64,000 nucleotides of DNA from Gyrodactylus bullatarudis (Eukaryota > Platyhelminthes > Monogenea > Gyrodactylidea > Gyrodactylidae): NCBI GenBank assembly GCA_012064415.1, contig SSNU01000224.1:1-64000 (forward strand), given 5' to 3'. The position numbers were made by a program, and so were the translations under genes. The notes under the pieces were generated by a model that saw only the letters and a list, made by a program, of their open reading frames with translations, ran no database searches and was not told where the DNA came from. Numbering within the stretch: the first letter of the stretch is position 1; every line of letters begins with the position of its first letter. Below, piece by piece: positions 55,095 to 64,000 of the stretch.

Positions 55095-55570
55095 TTTTAT
55101 AGTTCATCAGTAGTGACACATTAATAATGATAAAAGTTAAGAATTCATTGAAAATAAAATTTTACAAATTTTGAAAGTAGTATAGTAAAAGTTGAAAATT
55201 AGAATATATGTGAGCTGAAAAAACACCAAAACTCTTTAATAAATAGCAACAGTAAAGAGAAAAGTGAAAAAGCTCCCATAGGCCAGGGTAATTGAAGGTT
55301 ATAAGAGTTTTTTTTTGAACACACAGATTTGCCTTAAAGTGATTGATGAAGAATTTTTCCTTCACCCATAAATCCATGCTGTCATCACCCGCATTTTTAT
55401 ACAAAATTGAGAAATTGGAAATTGAAGCTTGGTGGTTCTCCTGTTTGATGTGTCTGGTCACCGCTGTATCCTTCTTCAGGTGATCGTTTAATCGTGTTGA
55501 CAATTACCTAATTGTACGTCCTATATAAGAAGGTCCATAGTCAAATTGGAATTTGTAAATTAAATTAGAA
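55095..55570 (-). pseudogene. PLE GIY-YIG end and 3' tail (type 3), longest copy
   Basis: From the right: L-I-Y-K-F-Q-F-D-Y-G-P-S-Y-I-G-R-T, a TAG, then R-L-N-D-H-L-K-K-D-T, N-F-S-I-L-Y-K-N-A, W-V-K-E-K-F-F-I-N-H-F and L-C-V-Q-K-K, followed by the 3' tail. It covers the whole GIY-YIG domain with its YIG motif, though the Cys pair is lost. Confidence 0.8.
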
Positions 55571-56247
55571 AATCCCTGAGGCCCCAGAGAATCTCTAGAC
55601 TTAGAGAACGCTACAGAATTGAAGGACATGTAAAAAATCTAGCTATTTTTAATCGATGTAAAAAACACTTTGATAAACTACATAACTCCTCGAAGAGAAA
55701 AAACTTGAAAGAGTTCTCTCAAGAAATTAAAACCAGATTTATAAACTAAAAAAAGAAAAGAAGTTATTATTATCAAATGTATATACAATACCAGATTTTC
55801 TTAATGTATATTTTAAAGACGAAGATATATATATATATACTAGTATCAAAATATTTAGTAAATCAACATCAAATTACTCAAAATATGTCTTGTGAAGATA
55901 TTTATTGTTTTGCTAATCATTTTTCATATTCATTACTTTCTATTCTTCTCAACTGACTCTTCATAAATATCAAAGTCTTCACTGATCATTAGAATTAAAA
56001 AGATGAAATTTACCAGTCACAAACTAATTTGTTGAAAGTAGCTTGAAATATCATGTATCTAGAGCCATTGCAAAGACAAAAAAAAATAAATAATAATAAA
56101 CTGCTTTCCTCATGATATTTTTCAGCCCATAATTAATTATAAAAAAAAATCAAATACACATAATAAAAGGCTGTCTATTGCTGTGGGAATCTTCACCATC
56201 AGCTTGTGAAAATATTTCTAAAATGAAACAAACTGAAGTTATTATTA
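55571..56247. other. no gene seen
   Basis: AT-rich, nothing recognisable. Confidence 0.4.
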
Positions 56248-56249
56248 TT

Positions 56250-57321
56250 ATGAACAAATTAAAAAAAGGGAAATGTAGATTAAATGTAATTCATAATGAA
56301 CGATTAACTGATATAAAGTGATTGTTTCAGGAAGAGAAACTATATGATCGATAAGATTAACTAGTCGTCTCCTTACATCATTACTGAAACCATCACCTTT
56401 AAAATTAAGTTTCATGAAGATGGTTGTCTTTTCTCCTTCAACTCTAACGAACCTTTCATCTACATCATCAGACATATTGATGAATTTGTCAACAAATCTG
56501 TTGGGATAACCATTTTCATTTAAACGTAACTTTGACTCTTCTATTTCTTTTGGCCATTCCTCTGGCAATCCTTCTTATCCTCTTTCCTAGACCAACTACT
56601 AAGCCAACCTTATGAGATAGAGGACTGAAACTCGCATAATGCAGATATTTTCCATTATCAGTCTTCTTTTTGTAGATATTTCTTAGAATTGACCTATCCT
56701 CCTTCCTAGTTAGTTTGACATATAAGAAACTCAAACTCTCATTAGACTCTTTTTCCATGGTAAATTTAAATTTAATATTAGGATGAAACGAATTAATCTT
56801 TGAGAAAATATTGTCTACTGAAACATTTCATCAAAATAAAAGTGGCATTAACATATCTGATGGATAAATCAATGAAAGTATTGATAGTATCAGACATTTT
56901 ATTTATTTCTAACCAACCTAAGAAGATATCAGCTAAAAGAGGACTCAGAGGTGATCCCATAGCTGTACCATATTTTTGAATAAACACCTTATTTTGAAAA
57001 AACAAAGGAACATTCGTACAGCAAATCCTAACAAGATCTGCTATTTCACTACTCTGTAGTTAAAAACCATCATGTTCATCAATAAAAGATTTAATAACAT
57101 CAAGGGTCTGCTCAATAGGTACATTAGGAAACAAAGAACTAAGATCTAATGAAATCATTTCAAATAAACTAATATTTAAATCCTTAACCTTATCAACAAA
57201 AGAAAAAGTATCTTTGACAGCATATTTAGCATAATAAGTATGTATTGGTTTCAATACGTCGAATAACCACTATGACGACATATCCAAGATCGGCCGGATA
57301 GGAAAAATCTCAGGAATGATA
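56250..57321 (-). pseudogene. PLE RT, 3' part (split by transposon B)
   Basis: From the right: I-P-E-I-F-P-I-R-P-I (junction), motif A L-D-L-S-S-L-F-P-N-V-P (57150), motif B G-T-A-M-G-S-P-L-S-P (56960), motif C R-Y-V-N-A-T-F-I-L (56850) where the two catalytic Asp are replaced by Asn-Ala, then N-E-S-L-S-F-L-Y-V (56710), thumb (56520-56640) and linker ending near 56250. A stop at 57059 and frameshifts near 56800 and 56550. No GIY-YIG domain follows. The upstream part is at 59453-59601. Confidence 0.88.
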
Positions 57322-57324
57322 TTA

Positions 57325-59449
57325 CACTGCTCGAAAAAAAACAAAATTTTTTTTCAGAAAATGGTGAAATTTAGATATGTTGCTCAGAATTTTACGCTGA
57401 TTACGAATATTTTTCTTATGGTATGTTGACTACTTTTTGAGATATACTTCTTTAAAGTTTTTTTCAAAGTTTTGTTGTCAGGCAAACATTAGTTTGACAT
57501 AACTTCTATGGTTTATATGTTAATGAGCTGATTGATATGTCATTCAATAGATAATTAAATTTACTTTGAAGTGGCAAATTTTGATATTCATCGGTTATAC
57601 TGTTAAAAAGTTATGATCCATCAAAGTCAAATTTAACAAAAAAAATCGTGTTTTTAAGTGCCCGTTTTTCGCTTTCAATTTCAATTTACATTTTTAGAGA
57701 GATATTAATCAAAGATAAAAATAGCAGAGATTAACAAACAATCTTTTAGCCTTGCAATGATATGTTTATCATACGTATGAGTTATTCCTTAGCTTCTGTA
57801 TTTCACATCATAAGTGGTTACCTTAACCCCCGTAAAATTGCAATCCATGTTTCCTAAAAGGGGTTTTGAGCTAACATTTCAAGTGCTTTTGTCTGGTTTG
57901 TAACACTTCGGTTTGTGCTTTTTACTTAAACGGTTTCTGCTATCATGGTTGGTTAAATCAAGGCATACTTTTTTGAAATATCGTACACATAATGCTGATT
58001 TTATAAATTCAAGCTCATTCTAGTATGTCAAGACAGTTCGTTTGTCATAATCCCAATGATAAATTTTGCTACGTAAGTGGAAAGTTCTCCCTGAAGCCGG
58101 TTCGTATTAATTCTATGCACATCGATTCCTATTTCAATACTTAAGGATTACCTCTGGTCGATAGCAATAAAGATTTCGCACCAAACTCAGTCTGTAAAAC
58201 GTGTCAGAAATCTTTGAAGTGCTACAAATATTGTGTTGCGTACGAAAGTGATGACTTGGAGTTTACAAACTAATCATGTTTATGATTTTTATTTTTGCTT
58301 AGCCGAAATAAAAATAAAGACCATGAAATCTCGGTATTGCTATAAAACATGCCAATCAGCTAAATTTGAAAGTGTCATCAGGAATATTGAAGAGAAATCC
58401 ACATCCTGTTAAGAGAATCCTGATGTGGATTACAAAAAACCTACCTCGCTCAAATTATCCCAAGAAGATGTCAATAAACTTTTGTCTAAATCTATCTCAT
58501 CTAAAAGATTCTCATACCAAATCTACCCTGAAAAATAAAGGATTCCTTGAAGGAGTGAACTTATCTTTCTAACTAACTCGGGATAAAGCTTTTCGAGCAT
58601 TCTTCTCTAAAGATAAGAATTTAGTTTATTGCTCTGATTTTTCTGGCTTGATGAATGAACTCAGAATAATTTATAAACAACACGAATGGAGACTTTTTAT
58701 AGATGCTTCTAGTTTAAGCTTAAAATTTACCCTCCACCATATCAGTAATAAAATAAGACCTCTAATATTAGGTTTTTCGAGAGAGCTTAAAGAAAACTAT
58801 GTGTTCAAACTATTTTTTATCAAAGTTCAATACGGCCAGTATAATTGGAATGTAATAGCTGATTTCAAAAAATTTAAACTGAGAATACTATACAAAAGCA
58901 CTTGAAATGTTAGCTCAAAATCCCTTTTAGGAAACATGGATTGCAATTTTACGGGGGTTAAGGTAACCACTTATGATGTGAAATACAGAAGCTAAGGAAT
59001 AACTCATACGTATGATAAACATATCATTGCAAGGCTAAAAGATTGTTTGTTAATCTCTGCTATTTTTATCTTTGATTAATATCTCTCTAAAAATGTAAAT
59101 TGAAATTGAAAGCGAAAAACGGGCACTTAAAAACACGATTTTTTTTGTTAAATTTGACTTTGATGGATCATAACTTTTTAACAGTATAACCGATGAATAT
59201 CAAAATTTGCCACTTCAAAGTAAATTTAATTATCTATTGAATGACATATCAATCAGCTCATTAACATATAAACCATAGAAGTTATGTCAAACTAATGTTT
59301 GCCTGACAACAAAACTTTGAAAAAAACTTTAAAGAAGTATATCTCAAAAAGTAGTCAACATACCATAAGAAAAATATTCGTAATCAGCGTAAAATTCTGA
59401 GCAACATATCTAAATTTCACCATTTTCTGAAATTTTGTTTCGCACAGTG
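57325..59449 (+). mobile_element. DNA transposon B, CACTG termini, TTA duplication
   Basis: 2125 bp. Left end CACTGCTCGAAAA, right end (complement) CACTGTGCGAAAC; both then share AATTTTTTTTCAG/AATTTCAG and AAATGGTGAAATTTAGATAT. TIRs of about 560 bp (57325-57891, 58892-59449). TTA at 57322-57324 and 59450-59452 flank it. Removing the element and one TTA restores the host PLE codons H-K-I-V-D-N-I-I-P-E-I-F on the minus strand, so both ends are exact. Confidence 0.95.
58025..58905 (+). pseudogene. truncated transposase of element B
   Basis: ATG at 58025 gives M-S-R-Q-F-V-C-H-N-P, F-C-Y-V-S-G (second Cys of the finger is Ser), then after a stop F-A-P-N-S-V-C-K-T-C. Later frames give K-L-S-Q-E-D-V-N, L-V-Y-C-S-D-F-S-G, L-F-I-D-A-S-S-L-S-L-K and Y-N-W-N-V-I-A-D-F-K, ending where the right TIR starts. 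It is the N-terminal 60% of the gene at 27826-29427. It keeps the second Asp (58861-58863) that element A has lost, but lacks the P-C-F-L-C, P-P-L-H and S-D-E-Q-G-E blocks. Non-autonomous copy. Confidence 0.8.
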
Positions 59450-59452
59450 TTA

Positions 59453-59601
59453 TCTACTATCTTATGTGTCTTAGGATGTAGATATAATCTAGACATCTTC
59501 GTATGTTTCCTAGCTATAAAACTTCTGGTTTTATCAGAAACTAAATTTCTATCAAACAAACCTTTTGCTATCCTATACATGGAACGTTCCATGGATTCCA
59601 T
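59453..59601 (-). pseudogene. PLE RT, 5' part (split by transposon B)
   Basis: M-E-S-M-E-R-S-M-Y, F-I-A-R-K-H-T-K and L-Y-L-H-P-K-T-H-K-I-V-D, the finger block (P-K-x-H-K) preceding RT motif A. It joins 57321 across element B. Confidence 0.8.
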
Positions 59602-60443
59602 TTCCTTATAATAAATGGAATAAATATAATAAATATGTTCTTAAACTTTAAACTAACAGAAAATTTTCTCTATTATTTAAATTATCTTACTTTTTATTAT
59701 GTTTGTGGCTTGAAAATATGTGAGAATCATCCAAATAGTGGTATACTTCAAGAATAGAATGTACAGCCTGTGTTCTTAATAATTCTTGAATCCTGATATA
59801 ATGTGCGAAGAGATTTAGTTTAATAAGAATCTTAGCTAAGGTTTAAAAATGTAATTGTATAGCACAGAAGCGATATTGTTATTTCGAAAGGAATTCTTAT
59901 TTGACTTTGATTTGTGCTTCAAACATAAAACAAGAATACGATTATTCATACTCTTAAATTTTTTAGATGACTTTATTACGTATATTTTGAATTTTTTGCA
60001 TAAGGAACAGTTTTCTTAAAAAAACTTACAAAATTCCATCTCTATAGTAGATATTCGGATGAAAATCATGATAAGTTCTTGATGAAAAATTGGTTCATAT
60101 TATAAAATTCATAGATTTTAACATAATATAATCTAGTTCTAATCAAAATCAGAAATAATGTTCAACCCAAGAGGAATATGAAAATGATTTTATCTTGAAC
60201 AAAAAAAACTATTTAAGTCGGATTGGTTGTTTGCTTTCTCCAATTCTATTGATCCACCAAAAAAGAGCAGAGAAGTGTAAATACATAAATAAGTTTAATA
60301 ATATCTATCTAGTGAGTCAACATGTGAGTAAATAGCATTTTCTTTGAACATCTTTATAGATGATTGATTTCAAGTTTTTATCGTAATTTTAGAAAATAAT
60401 TAACTTACCAATCGATTTTTTTTAACAGTCGATATTTTGTATA
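59602..60443. other. no gene seen
   Basis: AT-rich, nothing recognisable. Confidence 0.4.
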
Positions 60444-61284
60444 ACTAGAAATATTTCGTTCTAGGTGCTAAGGTTGTATATCCCACAGGAACGTCTTATT
60501 TGGTAATGGATTAGCCCATGTCGCTGAATGTTACAGCTTACTAATGGATCCGAGACTGGTACGAAAGAAACTTACAAAGCATTTAGAAATAATTTAAGTA
60601 TACATAAATGGTAGACATATACGCACGTTTCGTCATTTTTCTGGACTCATCAGTATGCCACAACTGATGTCCCATATGTGTTTAAACTCAAACGGGACGT
60701 CCCATTTGTGTCGAAAAAATCAGGGGATGGGGGACACTTTTCTTCTCTGCCCCTTCTCGGGTTTACATGTATTTTCTTTTTTTTGTTTATTTTTAAGAGG
60801 AGAAGTATACGATATATGGAGGTGTATGCTATTTTTTCTAATACCAAATAATTATGTCAATTTAAAACCCTAAATTCAGGGAGTAAATTATAATTATTAA
60901 GAAAAGAACAATCAAGTATTTAAAACTTCCATTACTTCTTTCCTATTGACTTTTACATTTCACAGTCCATCATTTGAGAGGAAACTGATAAAATTGTCAG
61001 AATTAGTTCAAGATTGTCACACAACATGGACCATTGAATGGTTGGTTTTCTCGATCTCAGTTTCAGCCAATCAGCGAGGAGATCATTGAGATGGGACTTT
61101 CGACACAAATGGGACGCAACATATACTTAAATTATTTCTAAATACTTTGTAAGTTTCTTTCGTACCAGTCTCAGTGGGATCCATTAGTAAGCTGTAACAT
61201 TCAGCGACATGGGCTAATCCATTACCAAATAAGACGTTCCTGTGGGATATACAACCTTAGCACCTAGAACGAAATATTTCTAGT
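60444..61284. mobile_element. 841-bp TIR element without ORF
   Basis: TIRs of about 160 bp, 60444-60603 and 61125-61284, nearly identical, beginning ACTAGAAATATTTCGTTCTA. TA flanks both ends (60442-60443, 61285-61286). A second nested inverted pair, CCCATTTGTGTCGAAA near 60700 and its complement near 61090, lies inside. Relatives: 23954-24227, 38938-38999, 11278-11312. Non-autonomous; TA suggests Tc1/mariner-type mobilisation. Confidence 0.85.
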
Positions 61285-61887
61285 TAAATTTTGTAAGTAT
61301 AGATGCTGCACTATACATTGGATATTTTGTATGTCAAAATGATGCATATTTTGTTTTATTGTTCAATATTTTGATTTTTTTACAGTTGTATTGAAAAGTA
61401 AAGTCTCTTTCAAAAAAGTCCTCTCTCGAAGTTTTACTAAATTTATATATTTTATTGCAAATTACAGAAATTATTTTGCTCGATGAAGTTCAGTCATTCG
61501 TTTTAAAAATCTTTGATCTCAAAATACCTTTGAAATATATTAATTGTGTCAAATTGTAACCTGGAAAAAATGTCTCAAATTTACTAAAACGTGATTCACA
61601 AATTTTGTGATGGGTTGAAATTTTTCCATTATTATTTAAAATTTCTATATTGTAAAAATTTTATAAGAGCTTAATTAGTCTAATTTTGATTCTCTGATAG
61701 TTTTTTCTCAAAATTTCATATTTATGCAAGTATAACATTCAAATAAGTTATCTTTTAGTTATCGGGAGTTTCAACGAATAGTATTCAAGATCATTTATAG
61801 GTCACTTAAATCAGATTATATGTTATTTAGGGTATGAGAATGCCTTTTAATATCATCAGTCAGTTGTGCAAACGGTGAGAGCATTTA
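61285..61887. other. no gene seen
   Basis: AT-rich, nothing recognisable. Confidence 0.4.
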
Positions 61888-61918
61888 AATAAATAAGAAA
61901 GGATGCCGAGAAAATCTT

Positions 61919-61970
61919 TGAGGAATAAGCGCTTTATTTCAGGCATACTCTTCAGCCTCTTACATGCCAA
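61919..61970 (-). ncRNA. hammerhead ribozyme, canonical core (arm copy)
   Basis: Inverted twin of 62798-62849. Confidence 0.8.
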
Positions 61971-62305
61971 ATATATAGTAAAAAAACAAAGAAAAATATA
62001 AATAAATCTGATTGGCTCTCATAATGATCAGGGTTGGAGGGCATTCGCATTGTCTGTCGAGTTATCACATTGTCATAATTGTATGGCTTTTGAGATGATT
62101 GACACTACCCACCCTAGGGTGGGTCACATTTCTCATGCATATATGATATGAAAGTATACAAGGTCAGGCGTAAACTTAGAGTGTAGTGTAATCTTTACAT
62201 ATGGGGTCTGTGTAAAGTTTACATTGTATATAGCATTGATCATCGTGATAACAATAATAATGTTGGAACACATGTAATAAGTCAGGGATACTATAGATTT
62301 CACTC

Positions 62306-62545
62306 TCAATTTTGTTGGCTGAAGTATTTGGTAATTTTTTTAGAGTTATTTTCTACATCTGAACGCCTCATTCTTTTCCTTGATTCCTGAGGTTGGCTAC
62401 TAGCCTGAGCTGAGGATGCATTTCTATTGTTCACATTTGGCCAATTAGAACCAAGCGGTTTTATTATTTTCTTCTGTTTGCATAGGCTGGGGTTTTCTTT
62501 CTTGATGAAGAAGGCTTCGGCGGTTTTCAAAGTATTGACATTCTT
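62306..62545 (-). pseudogene. PLE C-terminal tail (type 2)
   Basis: L-K-T-A-E-A-F-F-I-K-K-E-N-P-S-L-C from about 62545, with the Glu of the GIY-YIG domain, then a basic Q/S-rich tail ending S-K-K-I-T-K-Y-F-S-Q-Q-N. Open for about 80 codons; everything before it is missing, cut by the inverted right arm. Confidence 0.85.
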
Positions 62546-62797
62546 CTATACTTTACACAAACCCCATATGTAAAGATTACACTACACTCTAAGTTTACGC
62601 CTGACCTTGTATACTTTCATATCATATATGCATGAGAAATGTGACCCACCCTAGGGTGGGTAGTGTCAATCATCTCAAAAGCCATACAATTATGACAATG
62701 TGATAACTCGACAGACAATGCGAATGCCCTCCAACCCTGATCATTATGAGAGCCAATCAGATTTATTTATATTTTTCTTTGTTTTTTACTATATATT

Positions 62798-62849
62798 TGG
62801 CATGTAAGAGGCTGAAGAGTATGCCTGAAATAAAGCGCTTATTCCTCAA
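62798..62849 (+). ncRNA. hammerhead ribozyme, canonical core (type 2 PLE)
   Basis: TTGGCAT, GTAAGAGG, CTGAAGA, GTATGCCT, GAAA, TAAAGCGCTTA, TT, CCTC. Stem I GAGG/CCTC, stem III TAA/TTA, H17 is U. GGCAT upstream is fully complementary to ATGCC in loop II. Confidence 0.8.
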
Positions 62850-62885
62850 AGATTTTCTCGGCATCCTTTCTTATTTATTTATATG

Positions 62886-63314
62886 TCATTAAATTCTAAC
62901 TTGTCGTTATATAACCCTGTTCGTCGATCAAAAATTCAACGAATTTTAAATCAATTGGTTCAAAAATAAGGTTTAATATAAAATTAGTTATTAATGAGAA
63001 TCTCATCACACTTAATGATTGTTTTCTAAATGGGCTTGCTTTATGAACTCTGTTGAATCATATTTTAACCAGAGCTTTTCTCGGCTATTCAGATTTTTTT
63101 TTGGACCCAAGGTCCAGAGTTGTAACATTTCATTATGTATTATTTTTTCAATAATTTCTAAGATTTAATATCTATCCGTATTTTATATAATATACAATAA
63201 GATGAGACATTATTAACACGTCATTGTATAGTGAACAAGGTATATATTGCTTTAATTTGGTTGGTTAGAAATATTCAAACCAGTTAGAATGCACCACATT
63301 AATTCATCATGTGG
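62886..63314. other. no gene seen
   Basis: AT-rich, nothing recognisable. Confidence 0.4.
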
Positions 63315-63515
63315 CTAGGGTTCGTAACCCATTACACCTATTAAGGTGGAGCCAATAGGAACAAAGAGAATTTTTCAACATTCTGGAATTCTATTAGATT
63401 ACTTTATGTGAACAAATCAGAGTGTTGGAATTTTATCATTTTTATTGGTTAAACGATTTTTTGTTTGAAAGGGTTCAATGGGTTCAGAACCCTATATGTG
63501 GCGTATGAAATCAAA
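63315..63515. repeat. small foldback
   Basis: ATGTGGCTAGGGTTCGTAAC and CCATT near 63320-63340 recur inverted as AATGGGTTCAGAACCCTATA and TGTGGC near 63477-63505, with a 130-bp loop. Could be a MITE. Confidence 0.5.
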
Positions 63516-63764
63516 TATCATTTAGTCATGCAAAGACGTGCAATCATATTAATAGCTCTAATTCAATTTAAGAACCGAGAAGAGTTTCGATTTATTGGAA
63601 TTCTGATTTTTTTGAGTTTTCGATTATCAAAAAAAATATTTATTGAGAATAAAGTCTTAAAAATAAGATCTATAAAGATAAAATCATATTTTTGGAAATC
63701 GTAAGATCTAAAAAAAATTTTTTTAATTATTATTTGAGGCCCTATTAATTACACAATATGGCTC

Positions 63765-63925
63765 TTAATAATCAACGATCTCTCCTCTTGATTCGATAAT
63801 TTTCTGCACACGACGAGGAATTGACTCTATACATTTATCAACAGCAGCTTTGACTTCAGGAAAACTGGCTAAACGTTGAGCTTTTTCGTTTATGTCATTT
63901 GAGGAATCCTCTCCCGAAACCATGT
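63765..63925 (-). pseudogene. Tc1/mariner transposase C-terminus
   Basis: A minus-strand frame of 52 codons ending in TAA (63765-63767) reads V-K-A-A-V-D-K-C-I-E-S-I-P-R-R-V-Q-K-I-I and ends R-G-E-I-V-D-Y, the usual mariner C-terminal helix and end. The N-terminal and catalytic parts are not seen between here and the window edge. It does not join the fragment at 53215. Confidence 0.6.
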
Positions 63926-64000
63926 ACCTAAATTTATTTTATTGAATATGAAAAGTTTTTCGCGAAAAAAAATTTATATTTCTTCACGATATTTTTTCAC

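Larger units (their letters stand above)
61888..62885. repeat. inverted duplication of a type 2 PLE 3' end
   Basis: Arms 61888-62221 and 62551-62885 are near-identical reverse complements, each with hammerhead, a CCACCCTAGGGTGGG palindrome and tail. The 329-bp spacer holds the minus-strand PLE C-terminus. Confidence 0.93.

Overview
This is eukaryotic, AT-rich (roughly 70% by eye), non-bacterial DNA. Nearly everything recognisable in it is mobile-element debris: Penelope-like retroelements (PLEs, reverse transcriptase plus GIY-YIG nuclease), Ty3/gypsy LTR retrotransposons, piggyBac, Tc1/mariner, and a long-TIR DNA transposon whose gene I recognise only as an uncharacterised family recurrent in arthropod genomes. 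That mixture suggests an invertebrate, most likely an arthropod. I cannot name the species. The only candidate host gene is a pair of possible 3'-terminal exons at 550-770. There are no bacterial operons, CRISPR arrays or convincing tRNA/rRNA genes. There is one 950-base assembly gap (13597-14546).

Layout. 1-2300 is mostly empty. 2.3-11 kb is a mosaic of PLE pieces in both orientations with two large inverted duplications. 12-15 kb holds a gypsy RNase H remnant and a palindrome centred on the gap, one arm of which carries a small TA-flanked MITE. 16.5-18.6 kb is a decayed gypsy element with a 5' LTR and primer-binding site. 19-24 kb has two more inverted PLE duplications, including the best PLE ORF (22128-23528). 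26.9-30.1 kb is a long-inverted-repeat transposon with a two-part gene. 31-39 kb combines PLE types 1, 3 and 4 with a broken piggyBac. 39.6-44.4 kb is a complete but disabled Ty3/gypsy element with both LTRs. 45-56 kb is sparse, with short PLE and mariner fragments. 56.2-59.6 kb is a PLE reverse transcriptase split by a 2125-bp transposon with a clean 3-bp target-site duplication. 60.4-62.9 kb has a TIR element and another inverted PLE end; the window ends in a Tc1/mariner C-terminus.

PLE types used below: type 1 (ORF end near 'GQLLMDG', start 'MSLES..N'), type 2 (ORF end 'ITRYFSQN'), type 3 ('VKEKFFIN' C-terminus), type 4 (37981-38720). These labels are mine.

Two results stand out. (a) At least six near-canonical and several decayed hammerhead-ribozyme motifs sit at PLE ends. 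Two sequence-unrelated sets share one unusual layout: a very short stem II whose loop is complementary to a segment 5' of stem I, with compensatory changes between copies. (b) The orphan arthropod gene family occurs three times (3125-3412, 27826-29427, 58025-58905). One copy lies in an element with CACTG termini and TTA duplications inserted into a PLE codon-for-codon, which points to a divergent CACTA (EnSpm)-like DNA transposon.
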